Source: Rhizobium halophilum
GTDB lineage: Bacteria; Pseudomonadota; Alphaproteobacteria; Rhizobiales; Rhizobiaceae
Length of the DNA: 64,000 nt
Reading direction: 5' to 3'
Assembly (NCBI RefSeq): GCF_021648825.1
Contig: NZ_JAKJHS010000006.1
Location: 1 to 64,000, forward strand
In this document: positions 8,469 to 17,108 of the stretch, piece after piece
Layout: every line of letters begins with the position of its first letter
How positions within the stretch are numbered: the first letter of the stretch is position 1
Made by a program: the position numbers and the translations under genes
The notes under the pieces: model-generated
Told to the model about the DNA's origin: nothing
The model's input: the letters and a program-made list of their open reading frames with translations, nothing else
Databases searched by the model: none

Positions 8469-10266
8469 CGATGAATTCCTTTCCAAGATAGGCCTCGACG
8501 ACCACGGGATCCCTGACTACCTCGCGGGGTTCGCCCTGGGCGATGATCTTACCGGAGTTGAGAACGATGACCCGGTCTGAGAGAGACATTACTGCCTGCA
8601 TGACGTGTTCGATGGCGACGATGCTGACGCCGCTGTCGCGGATCGATTTCATCAGGTCGATCGCCCGGCGAACATCCGTCTGATTGATCCCTGCCATCAC
8701 TTCGTCGAGCAAGAGAATGCGTGGCTTCATCGCCATAACCCGAGCGACTTCCAGCCGCTTCAGGCCGCCAATGGTCAGACCGCGTGCCTCGGCATCAAGC
8801 CAGGGGGCAAGCCCCATCCGCTCAGCCGTCTCACGCGCAACTTCGCGGGCTTCTTCGACATCGGAGTACCGATGGAACGCGCCGACCATGATGTTCTCTT
8901 CAACGGTCATCGCGGCGAATGGCTGGACGATCTGGAAGGTGCGACCGACGCCAATCGTTGCGAAGTCGCCAGGAGTAGCAGGACTTTGCCAGCTACCGTC
9001 GGCGGCGCGAACAGTTACCGATCCGCTGTCTGGTTTCAGGAAGCCGGAAATCATGTTGAAGACCGTTGTCTTGCCTGCACCATTCGGACCAATCAACCCG
9101 AGGATTTCACCCTCCCTGAGGGTGAAGCCGACGTCGTTGGTGACATGAAGGCCGCCGAAATGCTTTTGCAGGTGCTCCACACGCATAACATCGGCACCGA
9201 TTGGTGCCCTTGGGGCTGCGGTTGGCGTTGCCGCGCTTGCGGCGATGGTGCCTGCCGACACACCCCGCTCACGCCTCTGCTTCGTAAAACGAGAGATCAG
9301 TCCCATCAGGCCATTAGGCATGAACAGAACGACCAGCATCAAGACGACGCCATAGACAAAGCCGTGGAGACCAAGCGCATGCGCCCCAAGCCACCCACGT
9401 GCCAGTTCGCTGATGGGGACGAGAAGAACAGCGCCGAGCAGGGGACCGAACACCGTGCCCAAGCCGCCGATCAGGGCAAACATCGCGATCTGGATCGACA
9501 TCTGCAGTGAGAACATCGCAGCAGGCTCAATGAATGTCAGATACATTGCATGGAATGTACCAACAAAGGCTGTGAGTGCGGCAGATACCGCAACGGCTGC
9601 GAGCCGCACCCGTACCGTTCCAACGCCAGCGGCCAGTGCGGCCGATTCCCGCTCGCGGGTCGCGACGAGGTAGAAGCCCATCCTGTGCGAGCGGATCCAC
9701 CAGGCAACCGCCAACGTCAGCAGAAGCAGGCCGAACGCGATGAGCAATTGGGGGAGCCGGTCACGAAAGACCATCCATTCCCAACCGATCTGCAAAGGGA
9801 TCATCAACCCAGTTGCGCCACCAGTGAGTTCACGCCAATGAAGGGCGAGAACCCTGAACACTTCCAGAAAAGCAATGGTAGCAAGAGCGAAGAAAGGACC
9901 GTGCAGGCGGAAGCAGGGATAGCTGATGATCACTGCGGCCACGACGGCTATCGCAGCGCCGGCGAACATCCCGATCCACGGACTGATCCCCATGTTCATC
10001 AGGATGACACCGGTGTAGGCGCCAATCCCGTAGAAGATGGCATGACCCAACGAAAGCTGGCCGGCAAAGCCACCCACGATGTTCCAGGCTGTTGAAAGGG
10101 CAGCGAAGATGCAGATCGTGATGAAGATATGGTAGACGAACTGGTTGCCGACCATGACGGGGATGAGGAGCAGCGATGCAAGGATCACCGCAAGTGGGAT
10201 AGCCTTCAGCATCCAGCCATTGGAGGCTGCCTGCGGTCTGGGGGAAGTGGAGGAAATATCTGTCAT
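8455..10266 (-). CDS. Fused LivM-type permease and LivG-type ATPase of HAAT ABC importer
   Basis: At 603 residues this is a fusion. Residues about 20-325 form a multi-span LivM-like permease (GGFAGQLSLGHAIFYGIGAY is the hallmark segment). A linker rich in Ala and Thr follows, then from about residue 355 a LivG-like ATPase with Walker A GPNGAGKTT, signature LTIGGLKRLEVARVMA, LLLDEVMAG and IEHVM. Such fusions occur in some HAAT systems. The start ATG overlaps the livH-like stop by four bases. With the LivH- and LivF-like partners it makes one complete inner-membrane importer. Confidence 0.92.
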   Translation of the reverse strand: MTDISSTSPRPQAASNGWMLKAIPLAVILASLLLIPVMVGNQFVYHIFITICIFAALSTAWNIVGGFAGQLSLGHAIFYGIGAYTGVILMNMGISPWIGMFAGAAIAVVAAVIISYPCFRLHGPFFALATIAFLEVFRVLALHWRELTGGATGLMIPLQIGWEWMVFRDRLPQLLIAFGLLLLTLAVAWWIRSHRMGFYLVATRERESAALAAGVGTVRVRLAAVAVSAALTAFVGTFHAMYLTFIEPAAMFSLQMSIQIAMFALIGGLGTVFGPLLGAVLLVPISELARGWLGAHALGLHGFVYGVVLMLVVLFMPNGLMGLISRFTKQRRERGVSAGTIAASAATPTAAPRAPIGADVMRVEHLQKHFGGLHVTNDVGFTLREGEILGLIGPNGAGKTTVFNMISGFLKPDSGSVTVRAADGSWQSPATPGDFATIGVGRTFQIVQPFAAMTVEENIMVGAFHRYSDVEEAREVARETAERMGLAPWLDAEARGLTIGGLKRLEVARVMAMKPRILLLDEVMAGINQTDVRRAIDLMKSIRDSGVSIVAIEHVMQAVMSLSDRVIVLNSGKIIAQGEPREVVRDPVVVEAYLGKEFIDAQA

Positions 10267-11150
10267 GGCGACACGTGCGATAGGTTGAGACGCGAGCTGA
10301 ACAGGCCCGACGGCTTCAGGATGAGGATCAAGAGGAACACGCCAAAGACGGCGACCTCACGAAGGTCGGAGCCAATGTAAAATCCCGCAAAGCTGTCGAT
10401 CAGGCCGATGATCATGGCGCCGGCAAAGGCCCCTCCGATCGATCCAAGACCTCCCAGAACGACGACGACGAACGCGGTCAGGACGAAGTATGTGCCGATA
10501 CCAGACGAGGTTGGATAGAGCGGGGCGATGAGGACCGAGGCGACCCCCACACAGGCAGCGCCGATGCCAAAGGTCAGGATGTAGATCCAATTGACATTGA
10601 TACCCATCAACTGAGCAGCCGCGCGGTTCTGGGCGACGGCGCGGATGGCACGCCCGGTCTGGGTGCGCGAAAGGAAAAACTGGAGAACCACGACAACTGC
10701 AATGGAAGCAACTAGGATGGCGACCTGGCCCGAGAGCAGGCGTACAGGACCAAGCTGCAGAGGAGTTCGGAGTCCACTTGCCGGCGTGCTAGCGATGTCG
10801 GCACCGAAGACCAACAGCGCCAGGTTGATAAGCGCGGTCGAAAGTCCAACAGTAGCGAATATCTGTATGTGATCGTCGTCGGCAGACATCAGGGGCTGTA
10901 TCAGGAACCGCTGTGTCACGGCGCCCAGCAGAAAGAGGGCCGGTGCAACGAGAATAACCGTCGCAAATGGGTGGATTCCCATCCAGGTCGTCAGCACGTA
11001 AGTTAGATACATGCCCACCATGAGGAATTCCCCGTGGGCGAAGTTGACGACTTTGACGATGCCGAAGATCAAGGTCAGGCCCACGGCAACGATGGCGAAT
11101 AGACTGCCGAGCATGATCCCGTTGGTGAGAACTTGTAAGAAAGTGTTCAT
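10263..11150 (-). CDS. HAAT-type ABC transporter permease (LivH-like)
   Basis: The 295-residue membrane protein has about eight hydrophobic segments. It carries the LivH-type motif GLTLIFGIVKVVNFAHGEFLM near residues 22-42 and GGLGSIGGAFAGAMIIGLID near the C-terminus. It forms the translocation path with the permease half of the next gene. A GGAGAGG ribosome site precedes the ATG, 57 bp after the binding-protein gene. Confidence 0.93.
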   Translation of the reverse strand: MNTFLQVLTNGIMLGSLFAIVAVGLTLIFGIVKVVNFAHGEFLMVGMYLTYVLTTWMGIHPFATVILVAPALFLLGAVTQRFLIQPLMSADDDHIQIFATVGLSTALINLALLVFGADIASTPASGLRTPLQLGPVRLLSGQVAILVASIAVVVVLQFFLSRTQTGRAIRAVAQNRAAAQLMGINVNWIYILTFGIGAACVGVASVLIAPLYPTSSGIGTYFVLTAFVVVVLGGLGSIGGAFAGAMIIGLIDSFAGFYIGSDLREVAVFGVFLLILILKPSGLFSSRLNLSHVSP

Positions 11151-11207
11151 TGGCCTCTCCAGGACAGAAAGGTGCCGGGCGGTGACCGCCCGGCACGTCA
11201 GAAGGGC

Positions 11208-12410
11208 TTACTCACCCAGCTTGATTGGCGTCATGGCAGCGGAATCCGGGAACACGGTGACCAGCTTTCCGTCCTGCCACTGCATTCCCATCATTTCGGC
11301 GCGTTCATTCTGATTGTCGTCGCCGAACTTGAAGCCATAACCGGCAGCGGTGACACCAGCCTCGATGTCGATGGCCTTCACGGTGTCGACGATGGTGTCC
11401 GGCTCAAGGTCGGAGGCTTTTCCAAGGGCTTCAAGAATGACTTTTGCGCCGACATAGTTGTTCAGGGAATGTCCCGAACGGGGAGCCGATCCGTATTTCT
11501 TCTGATACGCCTCGACGAACTGTTCCAGGCCAGGCGTGTAGCTCGTGTTGACAGTGTACTGGGTGAAGTCGACGTCCAGTACGCCTTCGATCACGTCATG
11601 GCCAACTGCGTCCGCGGTAGGTTGCATCGAGTAGCCGCCGCCACCGCCAATGATGGCGGAAGGCTTGTACCCCGCCTCGTTCGCCTGCTGCAGAAAGAGA
11701 ACGGAGTCGTTCTGATAGGACGTCTGAAGAACGATATCGACCTCCCGGTTCTTCAGGTCTAGCACCAGGGACGACATGTCTACGATAGCCGCCGGATAGG
11801 CCTGGGTCGTCACGATGCTGAGGCCGGCTTCTTTAGCGTACGCGTTCTGCCGCTCGGCAACGGATGTACCGTAGCTGGAGTCTTCGTGGATGATCGCGAT
11901 CTTCAAGTCAGCCGGCTCTTTGCCGAGACCGGGTCCGACTTTCTCTACGACCATCTGAATGATCATCTTGGCCATGTCGTCAGCGGTGGGATTAGTACGG
12001 AAGAGGTATTTCATGCCGCGCCCGGTGACTTCCTCGGCCACAGCACCAAGCTCAAAGTAGGGAATACCAGCCAGCTCGGTCACCTGGCTGGCTGCAATCG
12101 AGCGTGCAGATGAATAGGTGCCAAAGATGGCTTTCACGCCTTCGAGCGAAGTCAGGCGCCGTGCCTCGCCGATCGCCTGGTTGTTGTCGACTGCATCACC
12201 TCGAACCAAGGTGATCTGTTCACCTTGGATACCGCCGGCGGCATTGATTTCCTCTACGGCCAGTTCAAGGCCACGCGCACTCTCTTCACCCAAAAGGGCG
12301 AGCTGTCCGCTGAACGGGTAAAGCGAGCCGAACTTGACTTCGGCTTGCGCCGCGGTTGCGGTCAACGCCAGAGCGATGGCAGTAGTCTTCATTAGGTACG
12401 ACAGTTTCAT
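11208..12410 (-). CDS. Periplasmic substrate-binding protein of HAAT ABC importer (LivK-like)
   Basis: The 400-residue protein starts with a cleavable signal (about 23 residues, ending TAAQA-E) followed by the type I periplasmic binding fold: KFGSLYPFSGQLALLG, AVEEINAAGGIQG and EDSSYGTSVAE. It captures the substrate for the adjacent permeases. A strong GGGAGGA site precedes the start. Binding-protein identity is the best clue to what the operon consumes, but ligand specificity in this family (amino acids, amides, aromatic acids, short hydroxyacids) cannot be read off by eye. Confidence 0.92.
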   Translation of the reverse strand: MKLSYLMKTTAIALALTATAAQAEVKFGSLYPFSGQLALLGEESARGLELAVEEINAAGGIQGEQITLVRGDAVDNNQAIGEARRLTSLEGVKAIFGTYSSARSIAASQVTELAGIPYFELGAVAEEVTGRGMKYLFRTNPTADDMAKMIIQMVVEKVGPGLGKEPADLKIAIIHEDSSYGTSVAERQNAYAKEAGLSIVTTQAYPAAIVDMSSLVLDLKNREVDIVLQTSYQNDSVLFLQQANEAGYKPSAIIGGGGGYSMQPTADAVGHDVIEGVLDVDFTQYTVNTSYTPGLEQFVEAYQKKYGSAPRSGHSLNNYVGAKVILEALGKASDLEPDTIVDTVKAIDIEAGVTAAGYGFKFGDDNQNERAEMMGMQWQDGKLVTVFPDSAAMTPIKLGE

Positions 12411-12452
12411 TGTTTCCTCCCGTGAAAACGTCGTTGCTGATGGGTCTGTAGG

Positions 12453-14198
12453 TTAGTAGTTCAAGGCCTCCTTGCCTTCGAAGCTGGTGATGGGCGGATA
12501 GGCCCGCTGGTCGGTGATGACGTCCAGTACCGTCGTCCGTCCGCTTGCTAGCGCATCCTTCAGCGCAGGCAGGAAGTTCGATGGCTTCTCAACACGGATG
12601 CCGTCGCACCCAACGGCACGCGCGATTGCCGCGTGATCGACGGCTTCGAAGTCACATACGTCTGTGAAGTCGCCGAAGAGGCTAAGCTCTGCGTGTTTCT
12701 GATATCCCAGAATCTGGTTGTTGAGCACGACCACCACGACTGGCAGCTTCATGCGCCGCGCGGTTTCCAGTTCCGACCATACATGGCCAAAGCCGCCGTC
12801 GCCCGTAAGGCAGATCACGGGTGCATCCGGCCGGGCCGTCTTCGCACCGATTGCGTAGGGTAGCCCCCAACCCAGCCCTGCAATGCCTCGCGGCGTGAGA
12901 AAGCGCTGCCCGGCCTTTTGGGCCGTAAGGAAGTTTGCGATCCAGATCGACGAGTAGCTGGCATCGGCAACCGTGATGGTCTCCGGGGTCAGAACAGTGT
13001 CGATGTCGGCAAGAATACGCTCCGGGCGAAGAGGAGCCGCATCCATGTCGACGAGACGCTTCATGTCTTCGCCGTGGGCCGTGCGTCCGCTCGCGATAGT
13101 GGCTTCTAGCGCCGGCCGTCTCGACGCAATGGCCGAGAGGTCCCGCTTTCGCAGCTCGGCTTCCAACGCAGCAAGCGTCAGCTTGGCATCCCCGACCAGG
13201 CGGAGAGCCTCATAGTTTCGACCGACTTCGCTGCTCTCGATGTCAATATGGATATAGGTGGCGTTCTTCGGGTAGAGCGACCAGCTATCCGTACCGTTCT
13301 GGTTCGTCCGGTTGCCAACGAGGATGACGACGTCGGCTTCAGTGATCAATGAGCGCAGGTGGGATGAGCGGCCCCGCGGCGCCATGAAGTAGCCTACGAC
13401 GCCTAAGGAAAGCGGGTTGCCCTCGGCCACCGCGCCTTTGCCCATGACCGTGGTCGCAACTGGAAGGCCAAGCGCTTGCACGGCTTCCAGTTGCGCCCAC
13501 GCCTGGGAGGAATGTACCCCGCCACCGGCGATGACGATCGGCGCCTTGGCAGCGGCAATCAGGTCGGCTGCGGCCGCTACCCGTTCCGGATCAGCGACAG
13601 TCCGGTCGAGCGGAAAGGCGCCGAGCGAAGCCGAACGTTGCGGCGCCGCAGGATCAAGATCAGGGCGCTCGTCCAGCACATCGAGCGGCACCAGCAGCAC
13701 CGCAGGACCGGCGCGACCGCTGGCGGCTGCCGTAAACGCCATGTCGACATAATCGTCGATGCGTTGAGGATCGGCGACCCGGCGAACCCATTTCGCGACC
13801 CCGCCAAACAAGGCAAAATGGTCGAGTTCTTGAAAGGCGTTCTTGTCGGTGAACCGGCGCGACACATCTTGTACGATTGCCACCATGGGAATTGATGCCT
13901 TGAATGCTTCGGCAAGGCCTGGAACGAGAAGCGTGGCCGCAGGCCCGTTTTGGGCAGTGACGACGGCAACCTTGCCAGAGGTGCGGGCAAAAGCGTCCGC
14001 CATGGCAGCGCCTGCATTCTCCGTGCGATAGCCGATCTGGCGGATCCCATAGTCCGGTGCGGCGAGAAACAGTGCGGAGGGAATGCTCTGACCGAAGACT
14101 TCCTTCACGCCATGCCTTTGAAGGGCAGCCGCCAGAAGATGGGCTCCCGTCATGTTGCTGCCGGCGGACTTGACCGGATGATTGGCGACCATGTTCAT
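12453..14198 (-). CDS. Thiamine-pyrophosphate enzyme, acetolactate synthase/2-oxoacid decarboxylase family
   Basis: The 581-residue protein has all three TPP-family domains. The conserved catalytic Glu is at position 60 (YRTENAGAAMADAFA), and the TPP/Mg motif starts at GDG 466 and ends in LNN about 27 residues later. No regulatory small subunit is nearby, and biosynthetic acetolactate synthase genes are not normally found in such operons. Non-oxidative decarboxylation of a 2-oxoacid (benzoylformate or oxalyl type), or a carboligation, is therefore more likely. It overlaps the upstream gene by four bases. A second in-frame ATG at codon 16 is possible. Confidence 0.85.
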   Translation of the reverse strand: MNMVANHPVKSAGSNMTGAHLLAAALQRHGVKEVFGQSIPSALFLAAPDYGIRQIGYRTENAGAAMADAFARTSGKVAVVTAQNGPAATLLVPGLAEAFKASIPMVAIVQDVSRRFTDKNAFQELDHFALFGGVAKWVRRVADPQRIDDYVDMAFTAAASGRAGPAVLLVPLDVLDERPDLDPAAPQRSASLGAFPLDRTVADPERVAAAADLIAAAKAPIVIAGGGVHSSQAWAQLEAVQALGLPVATTVMGKGAVAEGNPLSLGVVGYFMAPRGRSSHLRSLITEADVVILVGNRTNQNGTDSWSLYPKNATYIHIDIESSEVGRNYEALRLVGDAKLTLAALEAELRKRDLSAIASRRPALEATIASGRTAHGEDMKRLVDMDAAPLRPERILADIDTVLTPETITVADASYSSIWIANFLTAQKAGQRFLTPRGIAGLGWGLPYAIGAKTARPDAPVICLTGDGGFGHVWSELETARRMKLPVVVVVLNNQILGYQKHAELSLFGDFTDVCDFEAVDHAAIARAVGCDGIRVEKPSNFLPALKDALASGRTTVLDVITDQRAYPPITSFEGKEALNY

Positions 14199-15223
14199 GC
14201 CTTTGCTCCCTGTTGTGGCGTGCCTTCGACGTTCGGCATGGAAAGAACGATCTTCCCAATATGTGCTCCCGTATCCATGCGGGCATGTGCATTTCGGACG
14301 TCTTCGAAGGCGAAGACGGAATCGATTAGCGGCTTCACCTTGCCTGTCTGAATGAGTGGCAGGACCTTCTCGCGTAGCGCTTTAGCGAGCTTCGCTTTCA
14401 TTTCGATTGGGCGAGCACGAAGCGTGGATCCGGTGAGGGTGACGCGCTTCATCAGCAGTGGCGTGAAGTCCACCTCCGCTTTAGCGCCTCCGAGGAAGGC
14501 GATCTGCGCGATCCTGCCATCAACGGCAACCGCTTCCAGGTTGCGGGCGATATAGTCACCGCCAACCATGTCGAGGATGACATCCGGACCACGCCCATCG
14601 GTTAGACGCCGACTTTCGCTGACGAAGTCCTGCGTTCGGTAATTGATCGCCGCGTCCGCTCCCAGGTCGAGGCAGGCCTGGCATTTTTCGTCCGAGCCCG
14701 CCGTTGCGATCACTTGCGATCCTAACGCCTTGGCAAGCGATATAGCTGTAGTCCCGATCCCTGACGTGCCGCCGTGGATCAAGATCGTCTCACCCGCAGC
14801 CAAGCGAGCCCGTTCGAAGACATTGCTCCACACCGTAAAGAACGTTTCCGGGAATGCGGCAGCCTCAGTGAAGTCAAGGCTGTCTGGAATTGGTAGCGTG
14901 GCACCCTCTTGAACAATTGCCCAATCTGCATAGGCACCGCTATGAACGAGTGCCATCACTCGATCACCCTGCTTGAATTCGCGGACGTTCGGACCAACCA
15001 CTTCCACCGTACCGGCAAGCTCCAGTCCCAGAACGTCAGAAGCTCCGGAAGGTGGTGGGTAGTTGCCCTGCCGCTGCATAACATCGGGCCGATTAATGCC
15101 CGCAGCACGGACACGCACCAACATCTCTCCATTGCCAGGAGTGGGGCAGGGGCGGTTGATTATTTCCAGGACTTCCGGCCCACCCGGCTGTCTCGCAATC
15201 ACGGCTCGCAAAGTTGAGGTCAT
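14195..15223 (-). CDS. Zinc-independent MDR-family NAD(P)H:quinone oxidoreductase-like protein
   Basis: The 342-residue protein matches the QOR/TP53I3 (PIG3) branch of medium-chain reductases. It has AGINRPDVMQRQG, GLELAGTVEVVG, the coenzyme motif HGGTSGIGTTAISLAKALG and IAQIAFLGG. It lacks the zinc-ligand Cys clusters of true alcohol dehydrogenases. Relatives reduce quinones or enones with NADPH. It overlaps both neighbours by four bases (ATGA), so it is tightly coupled with the alcohol dehydrogenase and the TPP enzyme. Its role in the route is not clear. Confidence 0.88.
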   Translation of the reverse strand: MTSTLRAVIARQPGGPEVLEIINRPCPTPGNGEMLVRVRAAGINRPDVMQRQGNYPPPSGASDVLGLELAGTVEVVGPNVREFKQGDRVMALVHSGAYADWAIVQEGATLPIPDSLDFTEAAAFPETFFTVWSNVFERARLAAGETILIHGGTSGIGTTAISLAKALGSQVIATAGSDEKCQACLDLGADAAINYRTQDFVSESRRLTDGRGPDVILDMVGGDYIARNLEAVAVDGRIAQIAFLGGAKAEVDFTPLLMKRVTLTGSTLRARPIEMKAKLAKALREKVLPLIQTGKVKPLIDSVFAFEDVRNAHARMDTGAHIGKIVLSMPNVEGTPQQGAKA

Positions 15224-16263
15224 ACGTGTTGTCCTTCAGGAATTAGGAGGACTTTGACTGCCTCCCGGCTGCGGGCGAGTTCGAACCCGTCGGCGGCTTG
15301 TGAAAGAGGGACGCGGTGTGTCGCCAGAGTTGATAGAAGTTGTGTGTGTTCAGCCAAGAGGGAGATCGCTTCCGAGAGCGCCTCATTGGTCGTGTCATGG
15401 GCTGCTCGGAGTTGCTTCTTCTCACGCACAAACCGAGTAAGGTCGAGTTCCAGAGGACGAGAGTGGATGCCGGCCACGACGAAGATGCCGCTCGAGCGAA
15501 GAACGGCCAGACCTTCCGCCACAGACGTGCTGATGCCAGTGGCCTCCAGGACCCGGTCAACCGGCCGGCGGAAATGTCGTTCAACCGCTTCAGCCAGTGT
15601 TTCAGTTGAGAGATCTGCGGTGCTAGTGATGCCAAGATCCCGCGCGTGTTGCAGGCGCACATGATCGTTGAAGCCCGCGATCAACACGTCGGCACCGCGC
15701 CGCGATGCAACGAAAGCCATGCCAAGCCCGATGGGACCTGGGCCTAGAACGACAACGCGATCACCGTCCGAAATCTCGGCGACATTCACGGCGTGAACTG
15801 AAACCGCAAGTGGTTCGGTCAATGCGGCGATGTCTAGTGGAAGACCGTTGGGTATCTTTCGGCAGTTGATCGCCGGGACCGTGACACGCTCGGCGAAGCC
15901 ACCATTAACGTGAAGGCCGATGATGCGCCGATCGGTGCAATCCTGAGGGTGTCGGGACGAGCATGCAAGGCACTTGCCGCAGGCGATCGTAGGCCAGCAT
16001 ACGACTCTGTCACCTATTTTGATATCAAGAACGCCTGCACCCACGCCCTTGACGACGCCAGAGAACTCGTGCCCCAGCGTCAGGGGCAGGCATGTTTCCA
16101 TGAACTCGTAGCCCGGCGTCCATTCATATGCGTGGATGTCGCTGCCGCAGATCCCGGCAGCCGCCACTTCCACAGTCGCCATGCCTGCTGCTGGCAAAGC
16201 GGGCTCGGCAACTGTAACGATATCGGCACCGAACGCCGGTGACGTTTTACGAAAGGCAAGCAA
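15220..16263 (-). CDS. Zinc-dependent medium-chain alcohol/polyol dehydrogenase
   Basis: The 347-residue protein has the catalytic-zinc motifs ICGSDIH and GHEFSGVV, a structural zinc lobe with four Cys (CGKC, CSSRHPQDC) and the Rossmann motif GPGPIGLG. It resembles the sorbitol, threonine and 2,3-butanediol dehydrogenase branch and would oxidise a secondary alcohol with NAD. Translation most likely starts at TTG 16263, because GGAGGAG lies 6 bases upstream and no ATG is available. It is the first gene of the 12-gene operon, divergent from the FadR-type regulator. Confidence 0.88.
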   Translation of the reverse strand: MLAFRKTSPAFGADIVTVAEPALPAAGMATVEVAAAGICGSDIHAYEWTPGYEFMETCLPLTLGHEFSGVVKGVGAGVLDIKIGDRVVCWPTIACGKCLACSSRHPQDCTDRRIIGLHVNGGFAERVTVPAINCRKIPNGLPLDIAALTEPLAVSVHAVNVAEISDGDRVVVLGPGPIGLGMAFVASRRGADVLIAGFNDHVRLQHARDLGITSTADLSTETLAEAVERHFRRPVDRVLEATGISTSVAEGLAVLRSSGIFVVAGIHSRPLELDLTRFVREKKQLRAAHDTTNEALSEAISLLAEHTQLLSTLATHRVPLSQAADGFELARSREAVKVLLIPEGQHV

Positions 16264-16391
16264 ATGTCACTCCTCCGATCGCACCTAAATTGGACCTCCT
16301 CGTCCAAGTTCACTTGCGAAACAGACTTCGCTTGAACATCATTGGGTGCTATATGTAATTTGTTATAACACTTTTTCGCAAAGGATCTCTG
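16264..16391. promoter_or_regulatory. Divergent promoter region with candidate GntR operator
   Basis: This 128-bp gap separates the catabolic operon from its divergently transcribed regulator. It contains the perfect 10-bp palindrome TGTTATAACA at 16361-16370, in an AT-rich stretch only about 20 bp before the regulator start. FadR/FCD-type GntR proteins commonly bind short palindromes with TGT/ACA arms, so this is the best operator candidate for autoregulation and control of the operon. No effector can be predicted. Confidence 0.55.
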
Positions 16392-17108
16392 GTGTCAAGA
16401 CGGCTGGTGCAGAATTATGAGCAGACCGGGGAGGGGGAGGACTGGGCTCGCCCACTCGTCAAGGAAAACCTGAGCGAAAGGGCTTATTCCGACCTCAAGA
16501 ACGCGCTCATGCACGGCAAGTTGAAGCCGGGCGAGCGATTAAGATTGCGCCCGATGTCGGCGCGTTTTGGAATCAGCGCGACTCCCATGCGCGAAGCCTT
16601 GCTGCGCCTAGTCAGCGAGAAGACGCTCACCCTGGACGCACGGGGTACCGTCGTCGTTCCCACCTTGAATCTAGATGAGCTTGTTGAGATCCGCAGTATC
16701 CGCGTCGACTTGGAGGGACGGGCGGCTGCGGCAGCGGCCGAACGCGCGACGGAAGCCGAGATCAACACTTTAGAAGCGATTCATTCAGAAATATCGGATT
16801 GTCATCGCCTTCAACAATTCGAACGAGCAATCGTCCTGAACACGGAGTTCCACCTCGGGCTTTGCCGTTCAGGGCGAATGCCCATCACATACGATATCGT
16901 CGAAGGCCTGTGGATGCGCTGCGGCCCGATCTTGTCACACCTGTACGACGGTGGCTTGCCCGACTGGGAACCGCATCCGCACAAGAGGATCATCGCTGCA
17001 CTGAAGGCCCGCGACTCAGCAGCAGCCGAGGAGGCCATCAAAGAAGACATCGTCCGAGGAGGACAAGGGCTTCTTGCGTATGTGAAGGCGGCGGACAAGA
17101 CAGATTGA
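16392..17108 (+). CDS. GntR-family transcriptional regulator, FadR (FCD) subfamily
   Basis: The 238-residue protein has an N-terminal winged helix-turn-helix (residues about 28-90; LSERAYSDLKNALMHGKLKPG, then FGISATPMREAL) and an all-helical FCD ligand domain. The latter has metal or ligand positions typical of the family (RSIRVDLEG, NTEFHLGLCRSG, EPHPHKRII). The start is GTG with AAGGA six bases upstream. The divergent placement implies it controls the neighbouring transport and oxidation operon, most likely as a repressor released by the substrate or an intermediate. Confidence 0.9.
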   Translation: MSRRLVQNYEQTGEGEDWARPLVKENLSERAYSDLKNALMHGKLKPGERLRLRPMSARFGISATPMREALLRLVSEKTLTLDARGTVVVPTLNLDELVEIRSIRVDLEGRAAAAAAERATEAEINTLEAIHSEISDCHRLQQFERAIVLNTEFHLGLCRSGRMPITYDIVEGLWMRCGPILSHLYDGGLPDWEPHPHKRIIAALKARDSAAAEEAIKEDIVRGGQGLLAYVKAADKTD

